Source of the DNA: Rhizomys pruinosus
Lineage: Eukaryota; Chordata; Mammalia; Rodentia; Spalacidae
Length of the DNA: 64,000 bases
NCBI GenBank assembly: GCA_009823505.1
Contig: VZQC01013302.1
Coordinates: 5,774,932-5,838,931, forward strand
Direction of reading: 5' to 3'
Positions 11,321 to 23,348 of the stretch are shown piece by piece. The stretch's first letter is position 1; the number at the start of each line of letters is the position of its first letter. The notes beneath the pieces are model-generated. The model searched no databases. It was not told where the DNA came from and saw only the letters and a list, made by a program, of their open reading frames with translations. The position numbers and the translations under genes were made by a program.

Positions 11321-12880
11321 TAGGCCGGGTTTATAGTTGCTTGTGAGGTAATCGATCTCACAACATTGGCTTTGGAATAAGCAATTTCATAGCCAAGTTG
11401 GTGATTGTTAGAAGCTACCCATTTTCAAGGGAGAATCTGTGGGCCAGGAGCCTTCTTTAGCAGCAGCACCTTCAACTGGGTCCCATACATAGGGCATTGA
11501 AGCTATTTGGTGAGTTTGAACCCCTTCAGAAATGGGAAACTTGCTCTTTAAGGAGCCATTACATCAGGCAGAGCAATTCTGGGACATAGTTTTTGAAAGT
11601 GCTCCCTGATTTTCTGCTGCAGGCATGTTTCTTTTTTCTGTTGTAACTATTACTTTCAATGTTTGGGTCAGAGGCAGATTAATCCCTCTGAAATATTTCA
11701 GGCCAAAACTAAGAATGAAAATAAAGATAATCCTCCCTGTATTGACTGTGGTAGCTGCTCCTGTTGGTGCCACCTTTCTGCCAGAATCCATTTTTTGATA
11801 GATCTTGAGGATCCTCAGGAACCTGCTCCCTCTTGCAAACTTTTACCCATTCCTCAGTGTGCCCCTCCCAGGCTTGTGGCTTTTCCTTCAGCTTCCTTGG
11901 ACTTGAGACACCTGCCAGTTTCTCAGCCCTTCCAGTTTCGTTTCTGCGTCCTCAATGGGACCACAAAGGGGGATTTTCTTCTCAGCCCTCTACCCAGCCT
12001 TTAGAGGTTCTTCTAGTTAATACGGAACCAACCTCACAGTGCTCACTCCTTTGGTACACTTATCAGACTAATACCCTCAAAATCCTCCAGTACGCCATTT
12101 CTAGAGATGGTCCTTACTCCCACATCTGGAGTGGCTTTTGGACACCCTATTTGTTGGTCTCAATACTCCTCATGATTGTGGAAACACATGGCTCTGGCTG
12201 TCTTAATGCTTAGTGACTTTTTAAAGTGGAAGACCTTGTTTTATGACCAATGTAAACAACAGGCTGAACATAATAACTCTATGAAGTACGAATTAATAAG
12301 CACCAGATTCAGGGAAAGGGTCAATTTTGGAGCAACCCATTAGACCAAGCCCACAGCCACTTCAGACCTTTGACCAGTTGTGCTGCTGCAGCTCCCTTTC
12401 TCAGGGGTGTGTGTGTGTGGGGGGGGTCTGCTTCTTTCTCCCAACAGTGCCAACAGTCCAACGAGGACTTTACCCAATCCTTGCCTAGGTAACTGAGGCA
12501 GTAGAAAGGAAGGTCTCTCATAGGGAAGTCTGTGACACCTTAATAAAAGAGCTAACATATGAGGGAGCTAATGCTGACAATAAAGCAGCCATTTGTCCAG
12601 GTCTTTCTAAACCATTCAAGGACTGGATTATTCCTAATGAAGATATCAGCAGGAAAACTTCTAAGATGGTGGTGCTGGAACAGGTGTTTGCCTCCACTTT
12701 GTAGCCCTCAAGAAAGGTCTCAGATGTTGGGGTTGTGGTCAAAAGGGCTACATGCATTTGGCTTTCCCCCTTACAGCTGATGAACTGAGCACACCTAGGA
12801 ATGCTAAGTGACCCACCATGCTTTGCCCCAAATGCTGGAGCTTATTTTATTGGCCTGAGGAATACCATGCCAAGTGAATA
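11320..12880 (+). pseudogene. Decayed ERVK/betaretrovirus-like gag remnant
   Basis: Endogenous retroviral sequence in broken frames. Near 12550-12640 there is a capsid C-terminal-like stretch. Two nucleocapsid-like zinc knuckles follow: one near 12719-12760 with Cys-x2-Cys-x4-His spacing and the final Cys missing, and a second near 12815-12875 keeping a Cys-x2-Cys pair. Two knuckles is the betaretroviral arrangement. Stops and frameshifts occur throughout, so there is no coding capacity. No pol or env follows; recognisable retroviral sequence stops near 12880. Confidence 0.55.
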
Positions 12881-13381
12881 GCATAGTAAATTCCAATTTT
12901 CTACTAAAGCATGCATTAGGACCATAAAAATGTCATTTCCATTTTATTCAAAAAGTGTTGTCTAGTATAATGTATGAAATAATGTGAGCACTGTGACTTT
13001 CACTAATATAATTATGGAAATAATTACTTAGAAATAACTAGGTATGGTTTATAGCAGATCATTTTGTCATATAAGCATCATGATCCTAATACAATATTAC
13101 AATGTATTGTCATTGGAACATAGTGTTGAAACACAGAAGATAATGGATACTTGAAAAACGTAGTTACTCAAAAGCAAAGTTACTGAGTTGCCAGTTAGTA
13201 ATCATAAAAATAACATGAAAAAAATGAACTCTGTACTCTGATAATAGGAATATTGATATGCATTCTAACTATTTAAGGAAGTGACACAGCTGTTTCTAAA
13301 TATACTATATACTTGTGATCCAAACTTATCATAATATATTTGTATATTTTAGTTCTTAAACCAACACATTAATATAATTTT
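12881..13381. other. AT-rich spacer, nothing recognised
   Basis: About 500 bp of AT-rich DNA without ORFs or repeats I recognise. It is the pre-insertion target region of the full-length L1. Confidence 0.6.
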
Positions 13382-13395
13382 AAGACATTGATTTA

Positions 13396-13814
13396 GAGAT
13401 CTCCTGAGCCCAGTGGCAGGAAGAGGGGAAGACAGGTAGGAACTGGGTGCCTTGGTGAGCTGATTGCTGATCGTTTGGTCCTGCTGTCTTTGGTTTGATT
13501 GGCCTTTGTGGCTGTGAGGTTGGAGTTATCCCCCCAGCTGGGATTAAAGATGTGGTCTTTGGCTTGATTAGATCTAGTGGCTGTGGGGGCGGAGTTATCC
13601 TCCCAGCCGGTATTAAAGGCACGCTTGTGTGACTCTTGAGATTTGAGATCTCCTGAGCCCAGCGGCAGGTGCCGGGGCGCGGGCTGAAGAGCCCCCCCCC
13701 CCCCGCCAACTGAGATTACGAAGAAGGATCTGAAGGAGGCAAGCAAAGCACGCCTTCAACACAGTGAAGAGGCATTCAGGACTCACATTGGAATACAGGC
13801 AAGGAGAAGCCCAT
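13396..13814 (+). promoter_or_regulatory. L1 5'UTR with 249-bp monomer repeat (promoter region)
   Basis: GAGATCTCCTGAGCCCAG occurs at 13396 and, with one or no change over the core, again at 13645, giving a 249-bp period: one full unit followed by a diverging second unit. Inside the first unit two 69-bp sub-repeats begin at 13489 and 13558 (TTTGGYTTGATT...GGAGTTATCC). Tandem 5' monomers serve as internal Pol II promoters in murine L1s; that role here is inferred. A C14 run (about 13687-13702) precedes the ORF1 leader. Confidence 0.7.
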
Positions 13815-14933
13815 ATGCCAGGATCACGAAGAAGAAACTACACTGGAAAGGTGCAGGATAATCCCACGCCAAGCTTTACCAACCCTATGGATGACTCCTG
13901 CAGTGGGATCCCCCCGGGGATGCCCCAGGACACAGACATCAGAAACACAATTGGGAACATACTTAAAGAACTACAAGATCATAAAGAACAAATTAAAGAA
14001 CTAAGAAAAGAGAATGAGGACCGAGAGAGAGAGAATGACAAGCTCCGGAAGGAAGTAGAAACACTGAAAAGATCCCATGCTGAAAAAGAAAAAGAAACCA
14101 ACCAGCAAACAAAAGAGCTACAAAAAGAGATCGAGAAGCTCCAAAAAGAAATAGAAACACTAAAGAAATCAGAAGAGGAAATGAAAAAGGAAATCAAACA
14201 CTCATCCATTCAAGAGGAAAGGAATGAAAAAAGCCTCAGAAGCAGAATGGAGGAAGCAGAACAAAGAATATCAGACCTGGAGGACAACACAGAACAACTA
14301 AAAACCTCAAGGAAAGATTATGAAAAATTTAAAAATACACAAAAATGGAACAACCAGGAGCTGTGGGACACTATGAAAAGATCAAACCTCCGCATCATAG
14401 GAATAGAGGAAGGAGAAGAATCCCAAGAGAAAGGTATTGATCAGATCTTCAACAGAATAATAGATGAAAACTTCCCCAAACTAAAAAAGGACAAACCAAT
14501 ACCAATACAAGAAGCACATAGAACTCCAAACAGACAAGATCAGAAAAGAAATTCTCCACGCCACATCATAGTTAAAATGCTGGACACCCAAAACAAAGAG
14601 AAAATTCTTAAAGCGACAAGAGAAAAACAACAAGTGACCTATAAGGGGAAACCTATCAGAATAACAACGGACTTCTCACAGCAAACGATGAAGGCAAGAA
14701 GAACCTGGAGCAAAGCATTCCCAGTGTTGAGGGACAATGGATGCCAGCCCAGGTTACTATACCCAGCAAAAATGTCAATCATAGTGGAAGGAGAGAGGAA
14801 AATCTTCCATGACATAAACAACTTGAAAGAATACATGTCCGGAAAACCAACCCTTCAGAGAATACTTGAAGCAATCCAAAGAACAGAAGAAAGGAGCAAC
14901 CAACCCCAGGCAACTAGAAGGAGAAATCAATAA
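13815..14933 (+). CDS. L1 ORF1 protein (ORF1p), 372 aa, intact
   Basis: RNA-binding nucleic-acid chaperone that coats L1 RNA as a trimer in the cytoplasmic RNP. An in-frame ATG lies 17 codons upstream (13764). I chose 13815 because its product (MPGSRRRN...TPSFTNP) lines up with the ORF1 start of the older L1 at 27492 (MLKKQRKN...TPNSTNP), while the upstream 17 residues have no counterpart. Order, numbered from the chosen start: basic N-terminus, then a long Lys/Glu-rich coiled coil (about 50-175) with repeated KEIEKLQKEIETLK-type heptads. The RRM follows (about 183-270, WDTMKRSNLRIIGIEEG...FNRIIDENFP). The C-terminal domain runs about 275-355 (ITTDFS, QPRLLYPAK, FHDI). The coiled coil is longer than that of human ORF1p (338 aa total). 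Confidence 0.93.
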   Translation: MPGSRRRNYTGKVQDNPTPSFTNPMDDSCSGIPPGMPQDTDIRNTIGNILKELQDHKEQIKELRKENEDRERENDKLRKEVETLKRSHAEKEKETNQQTKELQKEIEKLQKEIETLKKSEEEMKKEIKHSSIQEERNEKSLRSRMEEAEQRISDLEDNTEQLKTSRKDYEKFKNTQKWNNQELWDTMKRSNLRIIGIEEGEESQEKGIDQIFNRIIDENFPKLKKDKPIPIQEAHRTPNRQDQKRNSPRHIIVKMLDTQNKEKILKATREKQQVTYKGKPIRITTDFSQQTMKARRTWSKAFPVLRDNGCQPRLLYPAKMSIIVEGERKIFHDINNLKEYMSGKPTLQRILEAIQRTEERSNQPQATRRRNQ

Positions 14934-14974
14934 AAGCATAACTGCAGAAGTAGAAACCTAAATCAAAACCGCAG

Positions 14975-17900
14975 ATGGATAATAAGGCAAAAGGAAGCAA
15001 CACAAACCTATCAGTCATAACCTTAAATATTAATGGACTAAATTCCCCAATCAAAAGACATAGACTGGGAGACTGGATTAGGAAACAGAATCCATCGATA
15101 TGCTGTCTGCAAGAAACACATCTTACCTTCAAGGACAGGCACCACCTTAAAGTGAAGGGATGGAAAAAAATATTCCAAGCAAATGGTACCAAAAAGAAAG
15201 CAGGTGTTGCTATTTTAATATCGGATAAAATAGACTTCAAAGTAAAAGAAATCAGAAGAGACAAAGAAGGCCATTACATTTTCATCAAAGGAACAATCCA
15301 CCAAGAAGATTTCACAATTATGAATATATATGCCCCAAATTCTGGTGCACCAAACTTTATAAAGACAATTCTCCAGGACCACAAGTCACAGACTAACCCC
15401 AGCACACTCATAGTGGGAGATTTCAATACCCCACTGAGTCCTTTGGATAGGTCAACAGGACAAAAAATAAACAGAGAGACATCTGAACTGAACGATATGA
15501 TACACCAAATGGACCTCATAGACCTCTACCGAACATTCCATCCTAATACCAGAGAATACACTTTCTACTCAGCACCCCACGGAACATTCTCCAAAATCGA
15601 CCACATCCTGGGACACAGAAGAAACCTCTACAAATACAAAAAGATTGAAATAATTTCATGCATCCTGTCAGACCACAGTGCAATGAAGCTCAACATCAAC
15701 ACCAGGACAAGCCCTCCTGCCTACAAGAACACATGGAGACTAAACAACACACTCTTGAATAATGAATGGGTCAAGGAAGAGATAAAGAAAGAAATAAAAA
15801 CATTCCTGGAACTGAATGACAATGACAATACAACACAACAAAACTTATGGGATACCTTAAAAGCAGTCCTAAGAGGGAAATTTATAGCCCTGGGTGCCTA
15901 CATTAGAAAAACAGAAAGAGCACAAGTGAATGATCTAACACTACAGCTAAAAGCACTTGAGAGGCAACAACAGATGAACCCTAAACGCAACAGACAGGAA
16001 GAAATAACAAAAATCAGAGCAGAAATCAATGAAATAGAAACAAAGAAAACAATACAAAAAATCAATGAAGCCAAAAGTTGGTTCTTTGAAAGAATAAACA
16101 AGATAGACAGACCTCTAGCCCAGTTAACAAAAAGAAAGAAGGAACAACTCCAAATCAATACAATCTGTGATGAAAAGGGAAATATCACAACGGACAAGGA
16201 AAAGATCAAGAAAATTATATGGGAATATTACAAGAACCTATATTCTACCAAGTTTGAAAATCTAGAAGAAATGGATGAATATCTGAAATCTTGGGAATCA
16301 CCAAAGCTTGGCCAAGAGGAGACCAGCAGCTTAAACAGACCCATAACATATGAAGAAATAGAGGATGTAGTAAGAAGCCTCCCAACTAAAAAAAGCCCAG
16401 GCCCAGACGGTTTCACAGCAGAATTCTATAAAACATTTCAAAAAGACCTACAACCATTATTTCTGAAACTGTTTAGAAGTATACAATCAGAGGGAATTCT
16501 CCCAAATTCCTTCTATGAAGCCAACATCACTCTATTACCAAAACCAGGCAAAGATCCAACTAAAAAGGAGAATTATAGACCCATCTCCCTCATGAACACA
16601 GATGCCAAAATTCTAAACAGAATACTGGCAAATCGCATACAGACCCACATCAAGAAGATCATCCATCATGACCAAGTTGGATTCATACCAGAGATGCAGG
16701 GATGGTTCAACATACGAAAATCAATAAACATCATCAAACACATAAACGGAATCAAAGACAAAAACCACACCATCATCTCAATTGATGCTGAAAAAGCCTT
16801 TGACAAAATCCAGCATCCCTTCATGCTTAAAGTCCTAGAAGGAATTGGATTGGAGGGATCATTCCTCAATGTAATCAAAGCCATATACAGGAAACCCACA
16901 GCCAATATCATCCTAAATGGGGAAATGACGGAAACATTCCCTTTAAAGGTAGGAACTCGGCAAGGCTGCCCCCTATCACCACTCCTCTTCAATATAGTGC
17001 TTGAAACACTTGCTAGAGCAATAAGGCAAGAAAAGGATATTAAAGGAGTACTAATTGGAAAAGAGGAAGTCAAACTATCCCTATTTGCTGATGATATGAT
17101 TGTTTACTTAAGAGATGCAAAAAACTCCACCAGAAAACTCCTAGAAACGATTAACAGCTTCAGCAAAGTGGCAGGATACAAAATTAACCTTAGAAAATCA
17201 ATGGCCTTTCTTTACACCAAGAACAAGCAACTGGAGAAAGAATTCAAAGAGACCTTCCCACTCACAATAGCCTCAAAAACAATAAGATACCTAGGAACAA
17301 ACCTAACCAAAGACACCAAAGACCTCTACAACAAAAATTTTAAACCCTTAAAGAAAGAAATTGAAGAAGACCTCAGAAGATGGAAAAACCTCCCATGCTC
17401 ATGGATTGGGAAAATTAACATTGTAAAAATGTCCATTTTACCAAAACTCTTGTATAGATTTAATGCAATCCCAATCAAAATCCCCAAGAGTTTCTTCACA
17501 GGCTTGGAAACAAAAGTTCTTAAATTCATTTGGAGAAACAAAAGACCCCGAATAGCCAAATCAATCCTGAGTGAAAAGAGCTACACAGGAGGGATCTCTA
17601 TACCAGATTTTAAACTATACTACAGGGCTATAGTCATAAAAACAGCCTGGTACTGGCACAAAAACAGACCTGTTGACCAATGGAACAAAACCGAAGATCC
17701 AAATCTGAGCACATACAATTTCAGCCATCTCATATTTGACAAGGGGGCCAAGAAACCACAATGGAGAAAAGACAGCATCTTCAGCAAGTGGTGTTGGCAA
17801 AACTGGATCACCACTTGTAGAAGAATGAAATTAAACCCCTACCTCTCACCCTGTACAAAAGTCAACTCCAGATGGATTAAAGACCTCAACGTGAAACCCC

Positions 17901-18808
17901 AAACTCTGAAGGTGATAGAAGAAAAAGTTGGCAGCAGACTACAAGACATAGGCGTAGGAAAAGACTTCCTAAATCAGACAGCAGCTGCACAAGAATTAAG
18001 GTCGACAATTGACAAATGGGACCTCATCAAACTCAAAAGCTTCTGTACATCAAAAGAAACAATCAAGGAAGTGAAGAGAAATCCCACAGAGTGGGAGGAA
18101 ACCTTCACTGCAGATACATCTGACAAAGCATTGATTTCCAGAATATATAAACTACTCAAAAAACAAAGAAAAAAGAAAACAAATGACCCGCTCAATAGAT
18201 GGAGCAAAGAACTGAACAGAGACTTCACAAGCGAGGAATTAGAGATGTCTGAGAAACACCTCAAGAACTGCTCAACATCACTAATCATTAAGGAAATGCA
18301 AATGAAAACCACTTTAAGATATCATCTTACTCCAATAAGACTGGCTAGGATCAAGAAAACAAATGATACCAAGTGCTGGAGAGGTTGTGGGGAAAGGGGA
18401 ACACTCATCCACTGCTGGTGGGAATGTAAACTCGTACAGCCACTATGGAAAGCAGTGTGGAGAACCCTTGGAAGACTTGGAATGAACTTGCCACCCGACC
18501 CAGCCATACCACTCCTGGGCATGTACCCTCAAGACTTACGCCACCACAGAGATACATGCACGGCCATGTTTATTGCAGCTCTCTTCACAATAGCAAGGAG
18601 CTGGAACCAACCTAAATGCCCCTCAACTGACGAGTGGATAGAGAAAATGTGGTACATCTACACAATGGAGTTCTATGCAGCAGTAAAGAAAGACGACATC
18701 ACGAGCTTTGCAGGAAAATGGCTGGAGCTAGAGGACATCATGCTGAGTGAAGTAACACAGTCCCAGAAAAACAAACGACGAATGGTATCCCTCATCTGTG
18801 GATGCTAG
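14975..18808 (+). CDS. L1 ORF2 protein, endonuclease/reverse transcriptase, 1277 aa, intact
   Basis: The enzyme of target-primed reverse transcription: it nicks chromosomal DNA and copies L1 RNA onto the nick. The APE-type endonuclease occupies about residues 1-243 with the expected catalytic set: N18, E47, Y119, D149 and N151 (GDFN), D209, and S232-D233-H234 (SDH). These sit four residues after the human numbering throughout. The RT domain carries the FADDM motif at 704-708. The C-terminal Cys-rich segment C1134-x3-C1138-x7-H1146-x4-C1151 is complete. Length matches rodent ORF2 (about 1280 aa). The start codon follows ORF1 by 41 nt in a non-overlapping arrangement, so translation presumably reinitiates. 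No frameshift or internal stop is visible. Confidence 0.95.
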   Translation: MDNKAKGSNTNLSVITLNINGLNSPIKRHRLGDWIRKQNPSICCLQETHLTFKDRHHLKVKGWKKIFQANGTKKKAGVAILISDKIDFKVKEIRRDKEGHYIFIKGTIHQEDFTIMNIYAPNSGAPNFIKTILQDHKSQTNPSTLIVGDFNTPLSPLDRSTGQKINRETSELNDMIHQMDLIDLYRTFHPNTREYTFYSAPHGTFSKIDHILGHRRNLYKYKKIEIISCILSDHSAMKLNINTRTSPPAYKNTWRLNNTLLNNEWVKEEIKKEIKTFLELNDNDNTTQQNLWDTLKAVLRGKFIALGAYIRKTERAQVNDLTLQLKALERQQQMNPKRNRQEEITKIRAEINEIETKKTIQKINEAKSWFFERINKIDRPLAQLTKRKKEQLQINTICDEKGNITTDKEKIKKIIWEYYKNLYSTKFENLEEMDEYLKSWESPKLGQEETSSLNRPITYEEIEDVVRSLPTKKSPGPDGFTAEFYKTFQKDLQPLFLKLFRSIQSEGILPNSFYEANITLLPKPGKDPTKKENYRPISLMNTDAKILNRILANRIQTHIKKIIHHDQVGFIPEMQGWFNIRKSINIIKHINGIKDKNHTIISIDAEKAFDKIQHPFMLKVLEGIGLEGSFLNVIKAIYRKPTANIILNGEMTETFPLKVGTRQGCPLSPLLFNIVLETLARAIRQEKDIKGVLIGKEEVKLSLFADDMIVYLRDAKNSTRKLLETINSFSKVAGYKINLRKSMAFLYTKNKQLEKEFKETFPLTIASKTIRYLGTNLTKDTKDLYNKNFKPLKKEIEEDLRRWKNLPCSWIGKINIVKMSILPKLLYRFNAIPIKIPKSFFTGLETKVLKFIWRNKRPRIAKSILSEKSYTGGISIPDFKLYYRAIVIKTAWYWHKNRPVDQWNKTEDPNLSTYNFSHLIFDKGAKKPQWRKDSIFSKWCWQNWITTCRRMKLNPYLSPCTKVNSRWIKDLNVKPQTLKVIEEKVGSRLQDIGVGKDFLNQTAAAQELRSTIDKWDLIKLKSFCTSKETIKEVKRNPTEWEETFTADTSDKALISRIYKLLKKQRKKKTNDPLNRWSKELNRDFTSEELEMSEKHLKNCSTSLIIKEMQMKTTLRYHLTPIRLARIKKTNDTKCWRGCGERGTLIHCWWECKLVQPLWKAVWRTLGRLGMNLPPDPAIPLLGMYPQDLRHHRDTCTAMFIAALFTIARSWNQPKCPSTDEWIEKMWYIYTMEFYAAVKKDDITSFAGKWLELEDIMLSEVTQSQKNKRRMVSLICGC

Positions 18809-19101
18809 TGCCAATTACCCAGTTGTAAGTATTTCTTGTGTAGGGCCCCCTGAGCTTCTGTACAAAGCAGTTGGACATAATGCATTTTGGAAACAACAAC
18901 AACAACAGAAAATACTGCATCAAAGAACTGACTGAAACAGTGAACTTCTGCTCAAAACAGTCAACGTCCCCATGGAAAATATTGAGAAAGACTAAGAGAT
19001 GGAAAGCATGTTTGGCAGAATGCACGAGCTCTGATGGGGTGGGGGAATGAGCGGGAACACGGGTCTAGATTTGTTAAAAATAAATAAATACAATAAAAAA
19101 A
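18809..19101 (+). other. L1 3'UTR and poly(A) end
   Basis: Short (about 290 bp) 3'UTR containing a CAA repeat, GCAGAATGCACGAGCTCTG and a G-rich tract, then AAATAAATAAATACAATAAAA. Homologous ends are seen at 40220-40530 and, in pieces, at 33312-33386 (reverse) and 58560-58705. Confidence 0.88.
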
Positions 19102-19115
19102 AAGACATTGATTTA

Positions 19116-21816
19116 ATATCTTGGAAAAATAATATGAATGAGCCCGTTACATTGCACATAGGTAAATGAGCACATTATATCTTCCATTGCTATAATATTT
19201 ACAGGAAATGGAATGTCTTAAAAGGCATTACTCCACAGAGGTATCATAGATCACTTATACTAGTATGGTGATTTTATATAGACTACTGTTTTTATTTTAT
19301 TTTGCTTTTTTAAAATTTTTCAATCAAAATGGGTGTATTGAGTGCCAGATGTGCTGATGCCAATTAGTCACAAATTTTCCCTGTTATCCTGCAATCTTGG
19401 TTAAGAAGATATAATTAGAAATGCAAGAAGTGAAAAAGCTCTTTCTTGAACTATTTGGAAACAATGCATGGAAATTTATTAATGGTAATATGTGGTTAAT
19501 AAGCCACAATATTTCAATTAACACTGTTCTCAATTTGGTGCTTGTCTGTTGCCTAGATACTCTGTATATTTATAATTACTCCCTGTGTTTATTTTAAATA
19601 AAATATAAACATGGCTTTGAAACCATAAGATAATTATCAGAAAGTTTCTTTATTACATAAAGAATGTTAAACTAAGTGAAATAATCTGGTGCTACTTTAC
19701 ACTGGAAATTTTGCCTAATCCGTAGCATCTAATTTGTAGCAATTTATTTTCCAATTATATCTAGTTATGCTCTCCAAAGAATTTCCTTAGGAATTACAGC
19801 ATGTAATTTAAATTGGTATACAGCATACCTTAACATCCAAATTCAACAGGTAAAAGTATTGTGGTGATAGATCAAGGGAAATGCTTTGAACTTAAAGTAT
19901 GACACCATATTATTCAAATTTCTTTTAGTTATATCAAATGCTATATGTGTTACTAACAGCTACATAGGTTTCCTTAAGTCAAAAAATAAAATACAGAAAT
20001 ACTCACACATAAATACCATTTTTAAAAGTTTATACTATTGACAGTCTAATATTGTGCCTAAAATCATTTCAAAATTTATTTGCATATTTGCCTTTTAACA
20101 AGACTAAGTTCCTATAAATCTGTTATTTTGTACAACAGATTTGACTTTTAATACAGTGTTGCTATGCTGCTATTTCTTTGGATATTTTGCATTGAATTTA
20201 TGGGAAGAAAACAGTGCTTGCTAAACATACTTAAGAAACTTACATAAAGAGAAAAATATTCCAGTTCTTGATCAGAACAAACTGTATCAATTATCCATAG
20301 TTCCTAATAAATTAGTATATTTGTATTCTCAATTATTATGACATATTCAACACATCAATATGCTCGTTACAGTATTTTAATATGTAATTTCAGTGAAAAA
20401 TTGTTACTTATCATTTTAGTAACATAAAAATTGTTATTAGGTAAACGAATAAACAAATAAAAACCAATCAGAAATGCTCTAGTTTAAGTTCTTTCTAGCA
20501 GTACTAGAGACATGGATAAAAGTTTCTCCCATTCAAACTTCTCTGTTGGACACAAAAGTTAGGATAAAATCACATGTCTAACAAATTATATCCCAAATAC
20601 ATATTATTACTTCCTAGTCCATTTAATATCCTGAAATATTTTAAAAATTCCACTTCCCACATTAAGATTTTACTAAAGAAACAGCTTCATATTTCTTGGA
20701 AAATAAATGTTTCAACCACAGCAAACTAGCTGTGAAAGACATAGCACTCGAAACGAATCTTAACTGCAAAGTAAAGTTCCAAGTAAAATTCCATATTCTC
20801 ACTAAAAAGTATATAGCTTCAAAATCATTATCATGTACTAAGCTATAGGCAAGGATATGCTGAGCAATTGGTGCTTGTATTTGTCAAAGCCCAGCTCACA
20901 AATTTAGGTTGGTCTGATTTGCTAGACTTGTCAAAACAGTCATCACTACTTGAATATCTAAGTTTTAAAGATATTTGCAGAGATTAGTAATTATAAAAAT
21001 GTCTTTGAACTGAAAGAGAATTAACAATGTAGTGGAAATGCAATAGAAGTAAACACACCACCTGAAAATAAAAGTTTCTGCATTCATCAATACAAATATG
21101 TGATTAGTCTTCCTTCATAAACTTAGAGGTAGGGATGTCTTGTAGATCCTTATTGGCTTCAAACAAACTCACAGCTTATTATAATAATTCCTAGTTAGCA
21201 ATAAATGACAGTTTTAAAGCATATGTTAATCTAGTTTAAACCCTTCTCTTATATAACCAAAAACTCCTACCTTGTATACTGTATATTGTCATCTACCATC
21301 ATCTCCAATCTTGTGGGTGCTTCTCACAAGTGTCTTTGAGAAAATTCTCTTCTGGACCAGCTTTATGAGTGTCTTCATTTGCTTGAAATTGTACTATCAG
21401 GTTCTGTGGGTGCCAATTCTGAAGGACTCTTTGGTGAGTAGGGGCTGGTTCTGGCACTGGTGGACAGCACTGTTGTATTATATTGTGGTGGGCACACCAG
21501 TATATTGTGGACAGCACTGTTGTCTTAATTTGTTCAAGCCATTTCTATCCCAAGACGGTTTCTTCAACTTGCTCTGAATCAGGAGTCCTTATGCTCTTAT
21601 CCTTCCTGCTGAAGGCAGCTTCCAGTGTTGAAACCTTGAAAAGGATGACAAAACCTCATCCAGCTTAGCCTCAGGATCTGTTTCTGTTTCACATCAAATT
21701 CTTTCCTGCCGGAAACTGACATTGTTGCAGCAGGAAAGAAGACAAAAGCCTTCTATACCAGAAAAGAAATGGAGCCTTTGTTATCTCTTGCTTCTCTGCC
21801 TCTTCTGTAGAACTAA
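19116..21816. other. AT-rich intergenic DNA, nothing recognised
   Basis: About 2.7 kb without a supported gene or element I can name. The last 560 bp (21250-21816) are less AT-rich and end in AATAAAAGC. This could be the end of an old retroelement, but I cannot assign it. Confidence 0.55.
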
Positions 21817-21828
21817 TAAAAGCACGGG

Positions 21829-23336
21829 GGGTGCCAGCTTGTCCAGGCATAACCTTTCAATCCTACTAATGAAGCACATGCGATTAGATATATAGGTATT
21901 TAAACAGTATAATATATAGTCTTTCAGTCCTACTAATGAAGCACTCGCAATTGGATATATAGGTATTTAAACATTACTAGTTGTTATGGTAGGTTCCATT
22001 GGTATAGACACAATTGTTTGGGTGGTATGTTAATCCATGAATTACATTTTCTTCTGTTAAGTATGACAGGGTCATCGTGTGGTTTATAACATCTCCTAAC
22101 CATTAGAGGATGTAAGCTTGTGGCATCAGCCATGGGTTATTCCTCCAAGGAGAGAGCCAATAGCCAATTAGATTTGGGATATACAGACATAAGGCTGCCA
22201 CTGCTGCACAGTATTTCCAGGCAGATGAGGTGTAGCTGGTGCTGATGGAGGGGTTTTGCTTGACTCAAGGAGACCCATATTTGCTTTATTGGTTTAGTGG
22301 CCTTTGGTACACACACCTCTCTGGCATTCCAGCGGCCATTCGTTATGCTTGCAAGTGCGGGTCTCCATACAGTCTTTCCCATTTATATCAGTTCTTCAAC
22401 AAGCAGGGCCTTATCGCCTCTCTTCTGCAGATATTCCGGTTTGGAGGCAAGGAGCCCTTTACCTTTTGTGGTGGCTTGGGATCCCCTGGCCAAACATCTC
22501 CTTGGTCGCATAATCCATTGTTGATGTTCAGAGCTCCTGTAATTAGATATTTTGCTTAAGTTCGTAGCTTAAGGAGACTTTAGTATCATATTTGGTCTGC
22601 AATAGCGAATAATCCTATTTCACCAGTTTCTATGTCCATTAGTCACGTTAAAACGAAGGCAGTTTTACCGATTTTAGCAAGATAATACCTCTATAACAGC
22701 TGGCTCCCATCTACAGCATGGAGAAAACCTCATCATCATCATTTATTTCTCCTTATTCTTATGGGGGTGGGGGGAGTTAAGAAAAGTCTCTTGTATTAAA
22801 ACCTTTTGCAGCGGCAGCCCATGAAAGAAAACAGCCAGAATTGACTAGAGACCAAGACAACAGCTCCAGAGAAAGTAGACTGTTTTGCATCTCATCCACG
22901 TGTTCCCCTTTTCTAAGCCTAGGGAACAATCTGCGGAAGAGGAGGCGCGGTAGAATGTAAGGGCTACGATTGGGGTGAAAGGTGAAACTACAACAATATA
23001 GAATGGACACTCATTTGATCAACTTGATTGAACATACAAGCCCCCCCCCCCCCCGCTGGATGGTGGGACCCATGAGCTGTATGGGTTTGGGCACAACTGC
23101 TCGCAAATTGGTTTGACATGAAGGATGCTTGTACTCACAAATTATCACTTATTGTAAAAAAAAAAATGAAAACAAAACAACAAAAAAACAGAAAGATGCA
23201 GAAAGGTTACGGCAGAATGCATGATCTGGGATGGGTAGGGGTGGGGCTGGGTGAAGGGAAGGGGATATACGCCTGAACTGAATTGGAAAATGATGTATGA
23301 AATACACAAAGCATCAATAAAAAAAAAATAAATAAA
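21829..23336 (+). mobile_element. LINE-like tail repeat 'X', copy 2, with 5' inversion
   Basis: Flanked by a perfect 12-bp TSD TAAAAGCACGGG (21817-21828 and 23337-23348) and ending in AATAAAAAAAAATAAATAAA. The 3' part (about 22808-23336) reads forward, from GGCAGCCCATGAAAG to poly(A). The 5' part (21829-22808) is the reverse complement of the immediately upstream sequence. Its outer end, GCCAGCTTGTCC, is the complement of the bases that adjoin AGCCCATGAAAG in copy 1 (3590-3610). That is the expected structure for twin-primed L1 insertion. The 3' terminus carries GCAGAATGCATGATCTGGGATGGG, resembling the L1 3'UTR G-rich end. Confidence 0.82.
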
Positions 23337-23345
23337 TAAAAGCAC

Positions 23346-23348
<3 letters not shown>

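Larger units (their letters stand above)
13396..19101 (+). mobile_element. Full-length LINE-1 with both ORFs open
   Basis: A 5.7-kb L1: monomer-type 5'UTR (13396-13814), ORF1 (13815-14933), 41-bp spacer, ORF2 (14975-18808), 3'UTR with a G-rich tract (about 19030-19065) and a poly(A)-type end. A perfect 14-bp TSD AAGACATTGATTTA flanks it (13382-13395 and 19102-19115), so the insertion is essentially unaltered. Both reading frames are open and all the catalytic residues checked are present. It is a candidate active or recently active source element; activity itself is inference. Confidence 0.95.

Noticed and set aside
13380..13746. Open frames of 109 and 117 codons on the minus strand of the L1 5'UTR
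   Set aside because: They arise from the repeated, GC-richer monomer; the repeats in the protein mirror the DNA repeats. No independent coding evidence.
21272..21577. 101-codon plus-strand ORF with hydrophobic content
   Set aside because: Short, no recognisable family, no start context or splice structure; chance ORF in unassigned DNA.
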